The notes beneath the pieces were generated by a model. It was not told the origin of the DNA, searched no databases, and saw only the letters and a program-made list of their open reading frames with translations. A stretch of 64,000 bases of DNA from Roseburia rectibacter (lineage in GTDB: Bacteria; Bacillota; Clostridia; Lachnospirales; Lachnospiraceae), in NCBI RefSeq assembly GCF_014287515.2, contig NZ_CP092473.1, positions 3,507,501 through 3,571,500 on the forward strand, in the 5' to 3' direction. Shown here one piece after another: positions 15,164 through 24,355 of the stretch. A program made the position numbers and the translations under genes. The first letter of the stretch is position 1. The number at the start of each line of letters is the position of its first letter.

Positions 15164-16933
15164 TTACCTTCCTCTGCCCCTATTCCACATCTTATCTTCT
15201 GCTTTATCTTTACCAGCATCTCTACCAACACTCTCATCATAAATTCTCTGGAATTCCTCATACATTTCGTCTCCATCCAGCTTTATCCCCAGCCTTTTCA
15301 TTACATCCGAGAACAACCATATGCTTCCACTAACATCAGCAATATCAAATCCGAATATATCAGCCTTAACAGAATCACTAATATTCTCATAACCACCAAG
15401 TTCTGATATCCTCCTGACAATCCAGCCAGCTTTGTCCACAGACACTTTTTCTTCAGATTCCATAAATTCACTTTTACCTGTTACATCAGTAATATCTTCA
15501 TCCATTCTTGCCGTATTTACATCAGACACATTACGAATATCTGGCATTACAGACGTATCGTTCTGATTATTGTCTGGATTCATTACATCAACATTCGTCC
15601 TCGGCTCAACAGCCACATCTTTCTCAAACACAGCCTCATCTTCCATCCCCGGTATCTCAACATCCCTGTCTGCAACGATTTCTTCTTTCCCTGTCACCGC
15701 ATAATAAGCCGTATACAAATCTTCTTTTATAATGTCATCAACAAGCTGTATCTGCCTCTTAATTTTCCTTTTCTCCTGCTTCAGTTCGTCCAGTTCTTCC
15801 TGCACTTCCACATGCCATATCTGATATTCCCGATACTGCTCTTCATTCTTTATACTGCGTTTCCGACTAGAGCTTTCTCTGTATATCTCATGCTGTCTGT
15901 CCTCAATCTGCTGAATCTGTTCTTCCTGCTCATTTATGAAATCCACAAGATCCACAACACTTTTGATGTCATTATTTACAATCAGCAGATATTCGTCCTG
16001 TAACTGATGAAACCGCTTCAAATCCTCTGTATACTTTGCTCCGCCGACTACAAAGCGCTTCTGCTCTACAATCCTTAACCTGTACAGCTTTGCATAAAAC
16101 TTCTTCTGGAATGATGACAGCTTCGCCATGTGCAATCCTCTGATATCCAACGAATAAAAGTAAGGCTTTGCCATCCAGGGCATATCCACATGATGCCTTA
16201 ACGTCTCCTCTGAAAACATTTCGTCTAGCTTTGCCAGTTTATGATAATATCGAAATCCCGGTGCCTGCACTTCCATCCACGCGTCTTTCTTGAATACATA
16301 TCCAAGCCGTTTCATCAGATATTTAAAATGCTCCACATTCCCGGCTGCATATGCACACATCTTGGCATCCCTGAGAATTATCTCTTTCATGGACATTTCC
16401 TTTTCCCACTTGTCCCTGCTGATATTCTTTGGATTCTTGCTGTACTCTGCCGGCATTATGAAAAGTCCAAGTTCATCACAATATTTATTTGTGATAGGCT
16501 GGAGATGATTCTTCCAGTTGCTTTTCGGTGAATTGTATTTCTTGCCGGTTGTCATGCTGACACTGTTCCAGATAAGATGTCCAGGCATATGCTCTCTGTC
16601 TGTGTGGACTGCATACACAGCCTCATAATCATCACCAAGCACATCCTTCGCAAAGTGCTCCAGGACGTACATTGCCTGTTCTACAGTTACTTTTTCTTCC
16701 GGCGAAAACGATATAATCACATGATAGCCTTGTCTTTTACCTGTCTTATGAAATATATTCTTTGTCTCCTTCATCTGCTCAAATGCCGTATCCGGCAGGC
16801 AGTTAATACCGCCCACCAGTACACATTCTTCTGTCTTATCCGGATTTTGGATATATTCCAAAGCATTCTTTAGGTGTGATGCTGGATTTCTACCTTCTGA
16901 CTCTTTTATATTTAAGATCTTTGTAATCGCCAT
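15164..16933 (-). CDS. Relaxase / mobilization nuclease (MOBP type)
   Basis: 589 residues. The N-terminal ~250 residues form the relaxase: possible catalytic tyrosine Y27 in ALEYIQNP, and metal-binding motif III H110-T-D112-x2-H115-x3-H119 ending in N123 (HTDREHMPGHLIWN). Residues ~280-420 are coiled coil, followed by an acidic, low-complexity region and a short C-terminal helix. Relaxases nick oriT and pilot the transferred strand. Start ATG 16933 overlaps mobC by 22 bp. No coupling protein or type IV secretion gene was seen in the window, so transfer would depend on a helper element. Confidence 0.88.
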   Translation of the reverse strand: MAITKILNIKESEGRNPASHLKNALEYIQNPDKTEECVLVGGINCLPDTAFEQMKETKNIFHKTGKRQGYHVIISFSPEEKVTVEQAMYVLEHFAKDVLGDDYEAVYAVHTDREHMPGHLIWNSVSMTTGKKYNSPKSNWKNHLQPITNKYCDELGLFIMPAEYSKNPKNISRDKWEKEMSMKEIILRDAKMCAYAAGNVEHFKYLMKRLGYVFKKDAWMEVQAPGFRYYHKLAKLDEMFSEETLRHHVDMPWMAKPYFYSLDIRGLHMAKLSSFQKKFYAKLYRLRIVEQKRFVVGGAKYTEDLKRFHQLQDEYLLIVNNDIKSVVDLVDFINEQEEQIQQIEDRQHEIYRESSSRKRSIKNEEQYREYQIWHVEVQEELDELKQEKRKIKRQIQLVDDIIKEDLYTAYYAVTGKEEIVADRDVEIPGMEDEAVFEKDVAVEPRTNVDVMNPDNNQNDTSVMPDIRNVSDVNTARMDEDITDVTGKSEFMESEEKVSVDKAGWIVRRISELGGYENISDSVKADIFGFDIADVSGSIWLFSDVMKRLGIKLDGDEMYEEFQRIYDESVGRDAGKDKAEDKMWNRGRGR

Positions 16934-17274
16934 ACTTCCAGCACCTCCCCGAATGTTTTCTTTACATCATCCAGACTGTTCTGCAATTTATCAATATCGC
17001 TGTAATACAATCTTCCCTGTGAATTGCCAAGCTTTACCGCCTGATTAATATTATTTGCAATACCTGCAATAACACGAATTATTTTTGCCCTGTCCTCTGG
17101 ATAACTTGTATCAATGTTTCCTCCTGTCCGAATTAATTCTCTTATATAGGCACTTGCTGTCATTCCTGTTCGCTTAAGTGCCGCTTTCAGAATATCCATA
17201 TCTTTCTCTGACAACTTCACCGATATCTTATAATCTTTCCTGTCAGACTTGTATCTTCTCTTTCCATCTGCCAT
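16912..17274 (-). CDS. mobC: MobC-like relaxosome accessory protein
   Basis: About 120 residues from ATG 17274 (AAAGGGG upstream; the longer frame from 17313 lacks a good site). The N-terminus is basic with a ribbon-helix-helix-like stretch (KISVKLSEKDMDILKAALKRTGMTASAYIRELI). The C-terminus has the IAGIANNINQAVKLGN helix that defines MobC proteins. MobC helps the relaxase open oriT. It overlaps the relaxase gene, forming a mob operon whose oriT probably lies upstream (17389-17438). Confidence 0.85.
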   Translation of the reverse strand: MADGKRRYKSDRKDYKISVKLSEKDMDILKAALKRTGMTASAYIRELIRTGGNIDTSYPEDRAKIIRVIAGIANNINQAVKLGNSQGRLYYSDIDKLQNSLDDVKKTFGEVLEVWRLQRS

Positions 17275-17388
17275 ACGTTTTTCCCCTTTCGTAATTTCCA
17301 AATTCTGTATCAAACCAATCTCTTTTTATCTGTACCATTGCTTTTTTCATCCTTTCTAAAAGTTCTGCTTATAGGTTTTGCAAGATGC

Positions 17389-17438
17389 GGAAAAGGTCGG
17401 ACCTTTTCCCGAAAAAATATAAACGCCATCAGCGTTTA
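17389..17438. other. Candidate oriT: two inverted repeats upstream of mobC
   Basis: A 10-bp inverted repeat with one-base spacer lies at 17389-17409 (GGAAAAGGTC arms). A 7-bp inverted repeat follows at 17420-17438 (TAAACGC, loop CATCA). Inverted repeats just upstream of mobC are where oriT is normally found, but the nic site was not identified. Confidence 0.45.
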
Positions 17439-17484
17439 CATAATTTTTCGTCTTGGCAGGAGCACCTGCACCCTGTATATAATA

Positions 17485-17852
17485 TGTGGTGGTTAATATT
17501 CCACCACAATTACTTATATGGTGGTTGAAGTTCCACCTGATTTAAAAGTGGTGGCACTTTTTGCCATCACTTTGCTTGTTTGGTGGCATTTTCCGCCACC
17601 ACTTTTCCATTTTGATGGCACTTTCCGCCACCATGACTTTTTTCTCGCTTATCTGAGTGGTGGCGCTTTTTGCCGTCACTTTACTGTTTTGGTGGCACTT
17701 TTTGCCCCCACTTTTGCATTTTGACGGCACTTTTTGCCTCCACACTTTTTCGGCTCTGATTTGTGCGGGGGCGCTTTCTGCCCCCACTTTGTGGTTTTGG
17801 GGGCGCTTTCTGCCCCCATTTGCACGTTTTGGGGGCGCTTTTTGCCCCCACT
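17485..17852. repeat. Array of about eleven short palindromes (GGnGGC...GCCnCC)
   Basis: Nine stem-loops of the form GGnGGC-n6/7-GCCnCC recur every 31-43 bp from about 17550 to 17852. Two TGG/CCA palindromes precede them (17485-17508 and about 17519-17537). Stems vary in base but keep pairing, for example GGTGGC/GCCACC and GGGGGC/GCCCCC. The right part encodes the repetitive tail of the HTH protein ending at 17676; the left part lies downstream of its stop. Confidence 0.85.
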
Positions 17853-18260
17853 CGCTGGATTCACCAATTCAGTTGTCTCTTTCACCATTACATCTGCATC
17901 CAACATCACATTTTCTGCTATCTCAGCACCATCTTCCGACAATTCATTTGTTTCAGGCGGTATATCCACTTCATCCTGTTCACTTATCACAGAATCCCCA
18001 ACTGCCGCTTCATAATCCATTTCTTCTGCAACCTTGCTTCGGTTACGCTGTGGCTCATAATCCGGATTGTAATAATCTTCGTAACCATAGATTTTCTGTT
18101 CAAAGTACTTCCTTGGACATTTGCCCCGCATGGTGAAATAACCTTTTGCCTCAAGCTCTGCATTATATTCCTTTATAATCGCATATGCCTTTGTCATCCC
18201 GATACCAAGCATCTGGCTTATCTCACCTGCATCTATGAATGCTTCCTTTATACCCTTCAT
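17676..18260 (-). CDS. HTH DNA-binding protein with repetitive Lys/Gly/Cys tail
   Basis: 194 residues. The first ~70 form an HTH domain (AFIDAGEISQMLGIGMTKAY, then CPRKYFEQKIYGYED), of the kind found in small mobile-element regulators. An acidic linker follows. The last ~65 residues are repeats of the type GGKK-C/R-x-QN-x-K-x-GAKSA, encoded by the palindrome array. In the same reading sense, similar repeats continue in another frame beyond the stop at 17676, so the tail seems to expand or contract. The start at 18260 lies upstream of mobC, transcribed the same way. Replication, excision or regulatory roles are all possible. Confidence 0.6.
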   Translation of the reverse strand: MKGIKEAFIDAGEISQMLGIGMTKAYAIIKEYNAELEAKGYFTMRGKCPRKYFEQKIYGYEDYYNPDYEPQRNRSKVAEEMDYEAAVGDSVISEQDEVDIPPETNELSEDGAEIAENVMLDADVMVKETTELVNPASGGKKRPQNVQMGAESAPKTTKWGQKAPPHKSEPKKCGGKKCRQNAKVGAKSATKTVK

Positions 18261-18542
18261 GCAGCTCCTCCTTTCATAAATTGTTATTTTAAATACGTGT
18301 TTTTACAAAACAGCTATCCTATTCTTCATTTAATCCGTATTTCTAATTCGTGTTTATTTTAATATCCTTTTCAAAATTTGTCAATAGAACTTTTTATAAT
18401 TACGCATTTGCAATTCGTTTTTATTTATGATAAAGTAATCGTACAATCATAAACAAGTCACTTACTGATACGTATTTCATTTAATATCAACCTAATACGT
18501 ATCTTTACAACGGACTATTTTATATAAAGGAAGGTGAACAGA
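18261..18542. other. AT-rich divergent promoter region of the mobile element
   Basis: No gene was found. The region separates the leftward HTH/mob genes from the rightward XRE regulator and integrase. It contains several related ACGTATTT/ACGTGTTT-like motifs (around 18292, 18474 and 18497) that may be regulator binding sites. Confidence 0.4.
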
Positions 18543-19127
18543 ATGGCTTACTCTGATTCGATTAAACTTACTATGTCCTCTTCAGAAGAAATCGGAAAGG
18601 CAATACAGAAGCAGCGCAGAGCACAAAAGATCACGCAAAAGGAGTTTGCACAGCGTCTGGGAAAATCAGAACGTACTATCCAGAAATATGAATCTGGTGA
18701 AATACTGTTAAAGATAGATGTTTTAAAACAGATTGCTAATGAATTAAACGTTCCATTGCAGGAGCTTTTATTTGCAAAAGATACTAATACTCCAAAAGAT
18801 AATACGACCGCTGAATATCCGGCATATGAATTCCACACTATGTCAGATGTAATCAATGCTCTCTTTGCCATAACTGAACTTACTGATTTTTCATTTGAGC
18901 TGACCAACACCAAACCTCCTGAAAATCCTGAATGGACTGCCGGGATCAAGGTTAATGGCAAAGGCAATGGAAAATATGATGCAGACTTCTGTCTCTTTAT
19001 GGAAAACTGGATAGCAAAGAAGAATATGCTTCAGACAGGAAAAATTTCAAAAGAAAAGTTTGATTCATGGAAATCAGATATGTTGGCATATTATAAGGAT
19101 TCCAGACTGGGTAATGAAGCCGATTAA
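18543..19127 (+). CDS. XRE-family transcriptional regulator
   Basis: About 194 residues. An N-terminal helix-turn-helix of the Cro/CI (HTH_3) type spans residues ~13-72 (IGKAIQKQRRAQKITQKEFA, then LGKSERTIQKYESGE). A C-terminal domain of ~110 residues has no recognised function. ATG 18543 is preferred over GTG 18534 because AAGGAAGGTG lies directly upstream. It is divergent from the HTH/mob genes and just upstream of the integrase, the usual place for a mobile-element repressor. Confidence 0.85.
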   Translation: MAYSDSIKLTMSSSEEIGKAIQKQRRAQKITQKEFAQRLGKSERTIQKYESGEILLKIDVLKQIANELNVPLQELLFAKDTNTPKDNTTAEYPAYEFHTMSDVINALFAITELTDFSFELTNTKPPENPEWTAGIKVNGKGNGKYDADFCLFMENWIAKKNMLQTGKISKEKFDSWKSDMLAYYKDSRLGNEAD

Positions 19128-19315
19128 AAAACTGAATAATTGCAGACTTACACCTTTAGTAAAGAAAAAGCTCCGGCACACTCCTTCTCGCAAAAGGAAT
19201 AACCGAAGCTATGTAAGTGATTGACCCGAAGGCTTTATAATCACCCTGAACAAGTAGATTATATCATAGCCTTTTGATGATTGCACAACAATTTTACAAA
19301 AAGGAGATGATATTT

Positions 19316-20566
19316 ATGCCAGCTTACAAAGATGAAAAAACTGGTAAATGGTTCGCCAAGTTCTATTATACGAACTGGCAGGGAATCAAAAAACAGAAGT
19401 GGAAAAGAGGCTTTGCCACCAAAAAGGAAGCCTTAGGATTTGAAAGGGATTTTCTGGAAAAGCAGTCTGCCAATCCTGACATGACATTTCAAAACCTTTA
19501 TGAAATTTATATGGAGGATATGGCTGCAAGACTTAAGCAGTCAACTCTTCTGACAAAAAAGGCAGTACTACAGACGCATATTCTTCCATTCTTCGGTAGC
19601 AAGCCGATAAATGAAATCAAAGCCTCTGATGTACGAAGATGGCAGGCGAAGCTTATGAGTTCGCCGAATAATTACTCCCAGACCTATCTGAAAAAGATTA
19701 ACACGGAACTTAACAGCATCATCAATTACGCCAAGCGTTTCTATGACCTTAACACCAATCCCTGCGGCAAGGCAGGCACCATTGGAAAAGCAAAGGCTGA
19801 GGAAATGGATTACTGGACTTACGATGAATATATTGCTTTCCGTGAGGGTGTAAAAGACAAGTCGCTATCGTATATATGCTTTGAAGTCCTGTACTGGACT
19901 GGTATGCGAGAAGGTGAACTGCTTGCTCTATCACCTGCTGATATTGACCTTGATAACAAGACAATATCCATCAACAGAACATATCAGCGGATAGAAGGAA
20001 AAGATGTATTTACATCACCTAAGACAAGAAAAAGTAAGCGAAAGATTCCGATTCCGGATTTTCTCTGCCAGGAGCTATCAGACTATATCCAGTCAAGGTA
20101 TATGCTTGACGCAGATGAAAGGCTGTTCCCGATAACAAAATCATATCTCTCACACGAGTTGATAAGAGGTTGCAAAAACACAGGTGTAAAGAAGATACGA
20201 ATCCACGATATCAGGCATTCGCACGCCAGCTTACTTATTAATCAGGGCTGTGATGCGCTGATGTTAGCAGACCGGCTCGGACACGAGAAAGTATCCACAA
20301 CACTTAACACATACTCTCATCTGTTTCCACATAAACAGCAGGAGCTTGTGCATAGTCTGGAATCATTGCAGGCGACAGATTCGCCAACACCTGAACCACC
20401 ATCTGATAACCCTCTGCTTGAAGCAGCAGGTATCACATGTGAAGTGCCTCAGACTCAAGACAATGGCTCAGATGTAACAATCCGACCTCAGTTTGGACCT
20501 GCGTTAGTACCATCAAATACCGCATCAGGGAAAATCATCCAGATGCCACAAAGAAAGATCATATAA
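19316..20566 (+). CDS. int: Tyrosine recombinase / site-specific integrase
   Basis: About 416 residues. The N-terminal AP2-like arm-binding domain starts MPAYKDEKTGKWFAKFYYTN. The SAM-like core-binding domain is at ~60-160. The catalytic domain has Arg in YWTGMREGELLAL, Lys in TSPKTRKSKRKIPI, His-x2-Arg in IHDIRHSHASLL, His in LGHEKVSTT, and the nucleophile Tyr in LNTYSHLFPHK. The C-terminal ~60 residues are an unusual Pro/Thr-rich tail. Start ATG 19316 has AAGGAGATG upstream. It reads toward guaA and ends 162 bp before the guaA stop, consistent with insertion beside guaA, a frequent target of genomic islands. Confidence 0.93.
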   Translation: MPAYKDEKTGKWFAKFYYTNWQGIKKQKWKRGFATKKEALGFERDFLEKQSANPDMTFQNLYEIYMEDMAARLKQSTLLTKKAVLQTHILPFFGSKPINEIKASDVRRWQAKLMSSPNNYSQTYLKKINTELNSIINYAKRFYDLNTNPCGKAGTIGKAKAEEMDYWTYDEYIAFREGVKDKSLSYICFEVLYWTGMREGELLALSPADIDLDNKTISINRTYQRIEGKDVFTSPKTRKSKRKIPIPDFLCQELSDYIQSRYMLDADERLFPITKSYLSHELIRGCKNTGVKKIRIHDIRHSHASLLINQGCDALMLADRLGHEKVSTTLNTYSHLFPHKQQELVHSLESLQATDSPTPEPPSDNPLLEAAGITCEVPQTQDNGSDVTIRPQFGPALVPSNTASGKIIQMPQRKII

Positions 20567-20670
20567 AAGAAATCCAGCAGTCATCAGGGTTTCTTGCTAT
20601 TAAAGTTAATGACAACCAACTGAAAACGATAGAAAAAGAGTAGTTGCTATTAGTAGCAAATTAGTAGCAG

Positions 20671-20720
20671 AGCAAAAGAAAAAGTCTCGGAATCCGCTTG
20701 TTTAGCGGATTCCAAGACTT
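20671..20720 (-). terminator. guaA intrinsic terminator
   Basis: A 17-bp stem with one mismatch (arms 20682-20698 and 20704-20720, loop TGTTT). On the minus strand it is followed by a T-rich run, complement of 20671-20684. It lies between guaA and the integrase, close to where the right attachment site of the element should be. Confidence 0.85.
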
Positions 20721-20727
20721 GTGGCTC

Positions 20728-22302
20728 TTATTCAAACTCAATCGTTCCCGGTGGCTTACTCGTCAAATCATACATTACCCTGTTGACGCCCTTCACCTCA
20801 TTAATAATTCGGCTCATAACTCTCTGGAGCACCTCAAACGGAATCTCTGCTGATTCGGCAGTCATGAAATCAACTGTATTGACGGCACGCAGTGCCACAG
20901 CATAGTCGTAGGTACGCTCATCACCCATAACACCGACGGAACGCATGTTAGTGAGTGCCGCAAAGTATTGGTTCGGCATCCAGGATGGCGCCTTGCCATT
21001 TGCTTTAGTGTACTCTTCTACTGCTTTGTCCACTTCCTCCCGGTAGATGGCATCAGCATCCTGCACGATCTTGACTTTTTCGGCATTAACCTCACCGATG
21101 ATACGGATGCCAAGTCCCGGTCCAGGGAATGGCTGACGGAAAACAAGTTTTTCCGGGATACCAAGTTCAAGTCCGGCTTTTCTTACTTCGTCCTTGAAAA
21201 GATTACGGAGTGGCTCAATGATTTCTTTGAAATCAACGAAATCAGGAAGACCACCTACGTTGTGGTGGGATTTGATCACGGCTGACTCTCCGCCAAGTCC
21301 ACTCTCAACAACATCCGGGTAAATCGTTCCCTGTGCGAGGAAATCGACAGCTCCGATCTTCTTTGCCTCTTCTTCGAATACACGGATGAATTCCTCACCG
21401 ATGATCTTACGTTTCCGCTCCGGCTCTGTGACACCAGATAGCTTGCTATAATAGCGCTCCTGTGCATTGACACGGATAAAATTCAGGTCAAACTGTCCGT
21501 TTGGTCCGAATACTGCTTCAACCTCGTCGCCCTCATTTTTACGAAGAAGGCCATGGTCTACAAATACACAGGTAAGCTGTTTTCCAATTGCACGGGACAA
21601 CAGACCTGCTGCAACAGAAGAATCCACTCCACCAGATAAGGCAAGTAATACTTTTCCGTCACCGACTTTTTCACGGATCTCTTTAATCGTATGCTCCACA
21701 AAAGAGTCCATTCTCCAGGTTCCCTCACAGCCACAGATGCTGCGTACAAAATTGTGAAGCATCTTCGTACCTTCCTGTGTATGAAGCACTTCCGGATGAA
21801 ACTGGATTGCAAATAATCCTTTCTCCTGATTCTCTGCAGCAGCAACCGGGCAATCTGCCGTATGCGCAACAATATTAAATCCCGGTGCAACCTTTGAAAT
21901 ATAATCAAAATGACTCATCCAGCAGATCGTATTTTCTGATACGCCTGTAAATAACGGCGATGAAGTATCGACCGTAACCTCGGTTTTTCCGTACTCACGG
22001 ACAGGTGCCTTTTCCACTTTTCCTCCAAGTACGTGCATCATCAACTGCGCACCATAGCAGAGTCCTAAAACCGGCACGCCAAGTTCAAATAATTCTTTCG
22101 AACAGGTCGGTGAATCAGCCTCATAGCAACTGTTCGGACCGCCGGTAAGAATGATTCCCTTTGGATTCATTGCCTTGATCTGCGCGATATCCGTCTTGTA
22201 GGAATATATCTCACAGTAAACATTGCATTCTCTGACACGTCTCGCAACCAGCTGGTTGTACTGACCGCCAAAATCAATGACAATTACTTTCTCATGATCC
22301 AT
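20728..22302 (-). CDS. guaA: GMP synthase (glutamine-hydrolysing)
   Basis: 524 residues, normal length. An N-terminal class I glutamine amidotransferase (nucleophile Cys in [12 protein letters not shown], His-x-Glu in [12 protein letters not shown]) is joined to the ATP-pyrophosphatase domain ([12 protein letters not shown]) and the GMP-synthase dimerisation domain ending KPPGTIEFE. It converts XMP, glutamine and ATP to GMP in the cytoplasm. Start ATG 22302 has AGGAGG upstream. The 3' end is intact, so integration of the mobile element did not truncate it. Confidence 0.98.
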   Translation of the reverse strand: MDHEKVIVIDFGGQYNQLVARRVRECNVYCEIYSYKTDIAQIKAMNPKGIILTGGPNSCYEADSPTCSKELFELGVPVLGLCYGAQLMMHVLGGKVEKAPVREYGKTEVTVDTSSPLFTGVSENTICWMSHFDYISKVAPGFNIVAHTADCPVAAAENQEKGLFAIQFHPEVLHTQEGTKMLHNFVRSICGCEGTWRMDSFVEHTIKEIREKVGDGKVLLALSGGVDSSVAAGLLSRAIGKQLTCVFVDHGLLRKNEGDEVEAVFGPNGQFDLNFIRVNAQERYYSKLSGVTEPERKRKIIGEEFIRVFEEEAKKIGAVDFLAQGTIYPDVVESGLGGESAVIKSHHNVGGLPDFVDFKEIIEPLRNLFKDEVRKAGLELGIPEKLVFRQPFPGPGLGIRIIGEVNAEKVKIVQDADAIYREEVDKAVEEYTKANGKAPSWMPNQYFAALTNMRSVGVMGDERTYDYAVALRAVNTVDFMTAESAEIPFEVLQRVMSRIINEVKGVNRVMYDLTSKPPGTIEFE

Positions 22303-22401
22303 TGATCTTCTTCCTCCTGATGTTTTCGTTGCCTGCCATCCGTTTATGACGATGCCTTTTTTAAAGCATGTCCTTCCCTGATACAGACTTTAATGATATT
22401 T

Positions 22402-22430
22402 ATTATAAGATACGTTTTGAGAGTTTACAA
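22402..22430 (-). promoter_or_regulatory. guaA promoter
   Basis: On the minus strand TTGTAA (22430-22425), a 17-base spacer and TATAAT (22407-22402) are seen. The predicted leader is about 90 nt. No purine-riboswitch core was recognised in it. Confidence 0.75.
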
Positions 22431-22622
22431 GGCGTTTTTCCCTCTATTACAGGATTTTGTCATTTTTATCAAAAAAATAAATATTTTGGATTCAAATATC
22501 ACTTAATTTTAAAAACATGTACCTGAAAAATTTGGTCTAAAAATCTGTCTGATGCATTTTAAAATCTGTGAATTATTAAACAAAAATACATATCCCTTTT
22601 CTTCTGCGGTCATAATATCCAT

Positions 22623-23268
22623 ATGAAAAAACATTCCAATCTTCCGGATTTTTCAAAACTCTGCGCACCGGAGCAGAATCCCATACAGGATAAGATTTCC
22701 CTGCTGATCCACTTCTTCTTTCTGGGAAGTTTTTCAGGATTTCTCTGGGAAACCCTTATTTTTCTTGTAAAAGATAATACTTTTCGCAACCGTGGCTTCT
22801 TTTATGGTCCATGGCTGCCTGTTTATGGGATTGGTGCGGTGGTCTTTTACTGTTTTTTTTCATCATTCCAGCAAAAAAATATCCGGAGCCACTCATCTAT
22901 CAGGCAGAACATTCCGCTCTAAAATAAAATACCACCCAATCACTATATTCACCAAAACTGCTCTTCTTGGAACAGCCTTAGAACTTGTGATCGGATGGCT
23001 TCTCAATACATTTTTCCATTTACGGTACTGGGATTACAGCAGTTATCCGTACAATTTTCATGGATATATCTGCCTTTTTTCAGCAATCGGATTTGGTATC
23101 GCAGGTATGCTCTGGATCTGTGTATTTTCTAATATATTCCGAAAATACTGGTTCTCCCTGCCACCCGGTTTCAGACGCTGCTTCAACAGTATGCTGGTAC
23201 TTTTATTCCTCGCAGACTGCGCGGCTGCACTGATTTTCCCAAATGCCGGGCATGGAATCACATTTTAA
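22623..23268 (+). pseudogene. CmpB-family putative ABC-transporter permease, frameshifted
   Basis: Two overlapping frames together make one CmpB-family (ABC_trans_CmpB) membrane protein. Frame 1 from 22623 gives LIHFFFLGSFSGFLWETLIF and NRGFFYGPWLPVYGIGAVVF. The +1 frame supplies the rest: LLGTALELVIGWLLNTFF, WDYSSYPYNFHGYICLF and two more membrane helices. The shift occurs between about 22853 and 22920. An eight-T run at 22853-22860 (or an A7 run at 22873-22879) with one extra base explains it. It may be a decayed gene, a phase-variable gene or an assembly error. Function of the family is not established. Confidence 0.75.
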
Positions 23269-23297
23269 TCTGCAGGCTTGCGCCTTCATCTGCCTCT

Positions 23298-23816
23298 TTA
23301 ATTTCTGGCACTTCCACTTTCTAAATATTCGCTTTCCTCTTCCATAACCTGATTTTCTTTTTCTTTAAAAATCATTCCGAAAATAGCACGTACAAACGGG
23401 CCTGCAAAAAAGATCTGCCAGAAAAATGCCATTGGGAAATTCAGTGCTGTCGTCTCAATCCACACAGCGATCACTTCTTTTCCAGCATGTTTAAATAAAA
23501 GTGTTGCTGCAAGGCTCATTGTCGGACACATCAGGCAGACTGTGATTGATGAAATAGCAAGAATTAGTATGATCGGCTTGTCCACACCCGGTGTCACAAT
23601 ACGGAATGCAAGTTTTTTTGACAATGATCCGTAAAGGAAAAAGTCAAGAATAAATGCGATCGGTCCCATGATCACCAGCTCATGAAATGCATTTAAAAAT
23701 ACAATATTGCTCATTCCTCCCATGTTCAGTGAAATATTGTAGCAGATCATTGCGTACACCATCACGAACACCATTAAAATAGTAAATACAACTTCCTGTA
23801 ACTTTGTCTTTGGCAT
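23298..23816 (-). CDS. DUF2798 membrane protein
   Basis: 172 residues with four predicted membrane helices (~8-30, 42-64, 78-100 and 118-142) and a charged C-terminus. The pattern TILMVFVMVYAMICYNISL and FFWQIFFAGPFVRAIF is characteristic of DUF2798 proteins, which are uncharacterised inner-membrane proteins. It has its own transcription unit: a strong terminator precedes it on the same strand. Confidence 0.75.
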   Translation of the reverse strand: MPKTKLQEVVFTILMVFVMVYAMICYNISLNMGGMSNIVFLNAFHELVIMGPIAFILDFFLYGSLSKKLAFRIVTPGVDKPIILILAISSITVCLMCPTMSLAATLLFKHAGKEVIAVWIETTALNFPMAFFWQIFFAGPFVRAIFGMIFKEKENQVMEEESEYLESGSARN

Positions 23817-23860
23817 ATTTTTCTCCTCATTGTTCTGATAAAATATTTATTTTTCCCGAC

Positions 23861-23901
23861 AAAAAAGCAGAGAAAGCAATCTTTGCGATCGCTTTCTCTG
23901 C
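23861..23901 (-). terminator. Terminator after spoIIID
   Basis: A perfect 11-bp stem (GCAGAGAAAGC arms at 23867-23877 and 23891-23901) is followed on the minus strand by six T (complement of 23861-23866). It ends the spoIIID transcript before the DUF2798 gene. Confidence 0.88.
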
Positions 23902-24100
23902 TGCACGTCGTGTGATTATTATAACGTATTATATGCACTTTTATAATAGTTTTAATTTCACAAATTTTTTATACAATTCATGAAATTCATTGTGCAATTT
24001 CTTCAATGCTGTCCTATAATTTCGTAGGAAGCACTTTCCTTTTTTATATGTTTTTTGTTTCATGAAGCATGGCTTTCATTTTTGAAACATGTCTTTCGTT

Positions 24101-24355
24101 TCATGCATGCTGATGCAGATATTTCTCCCTTGTTGCGAGTCCGCCACGGATATGACGTTCGGATTTATTGACATCTAATACTTTTCGTGCTTCTGCCGCA
24201 AGCGACGGATTTACCTGGGCAAGACGTTCCGTGACATCTTTATGTACCGTACTCTTGCTGATTCCAAAATGTTTCGCTGCCTGACGCACCGTCGTATTAT
24301 TATCAATAATATATCTGGCTATTTCCATAGCTCTTTCCTCAATATAGGTTTTCAC
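24101..24355 (-). CDS. spoIIID: Sporulation transcription factor SpoIIID
   Basis: 84 residues, full length. The HTH (TTVRQAAKHFGISKSTVHKD), followed by the basic C-terminal helix (HIRGGLATREKYLHQ), matches SpoIIID, a DNA-binding regulator acting in the mother cell under sigma-E. The start is GTG at 24355 with ribosome binding site AGGGG seven bases upstream, inside the 3' arm of a hairpin (24364-24397). Upstream on the same strand is the DUF4230 pair. Its presence argues that the host can sporulate or descends from a spore former. Confidence 0.95.
   Translation of the reverse strand: MKTYIEERAMEIARYIIDNNTTVRQAAKHFGISKSTVHKDVTERLAQVNPSLAAEARKVLDVNKSERHIRGGLATREKYLHQHA

Noticed and set aside
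17542..17787. 81-residue minus-strand ORF
   Set aside because: It only translates the palindrome array in a second frame and has no ribosome binding site; likely an extension or decay product of the neighbouring repetitive tail.
17485..17852. CRISPR array
   Set aside because: The units are self-complementary, vary in sequence, have no constant repeat with unique spacers of equal length, and no cas genes are near.
17763..18362. 199-residue plus-strand ORF
   Set aside because: It is antisense to the HTH gene, with composition driven by the palindromes and no recognisable domain.
20567..20727. A clear att direct repeat pairing with the left part of the window
   Set aside because: No copy of the guaA 3' end or of its terminator arm was found in positions 1-3000, so the left boundary was not called.
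22303..22401. Purine riboswitch before guaA
   Set aside because: The leader lacks the conserved purine-riboswitch core and paired loops; only a plain promoter was supported.
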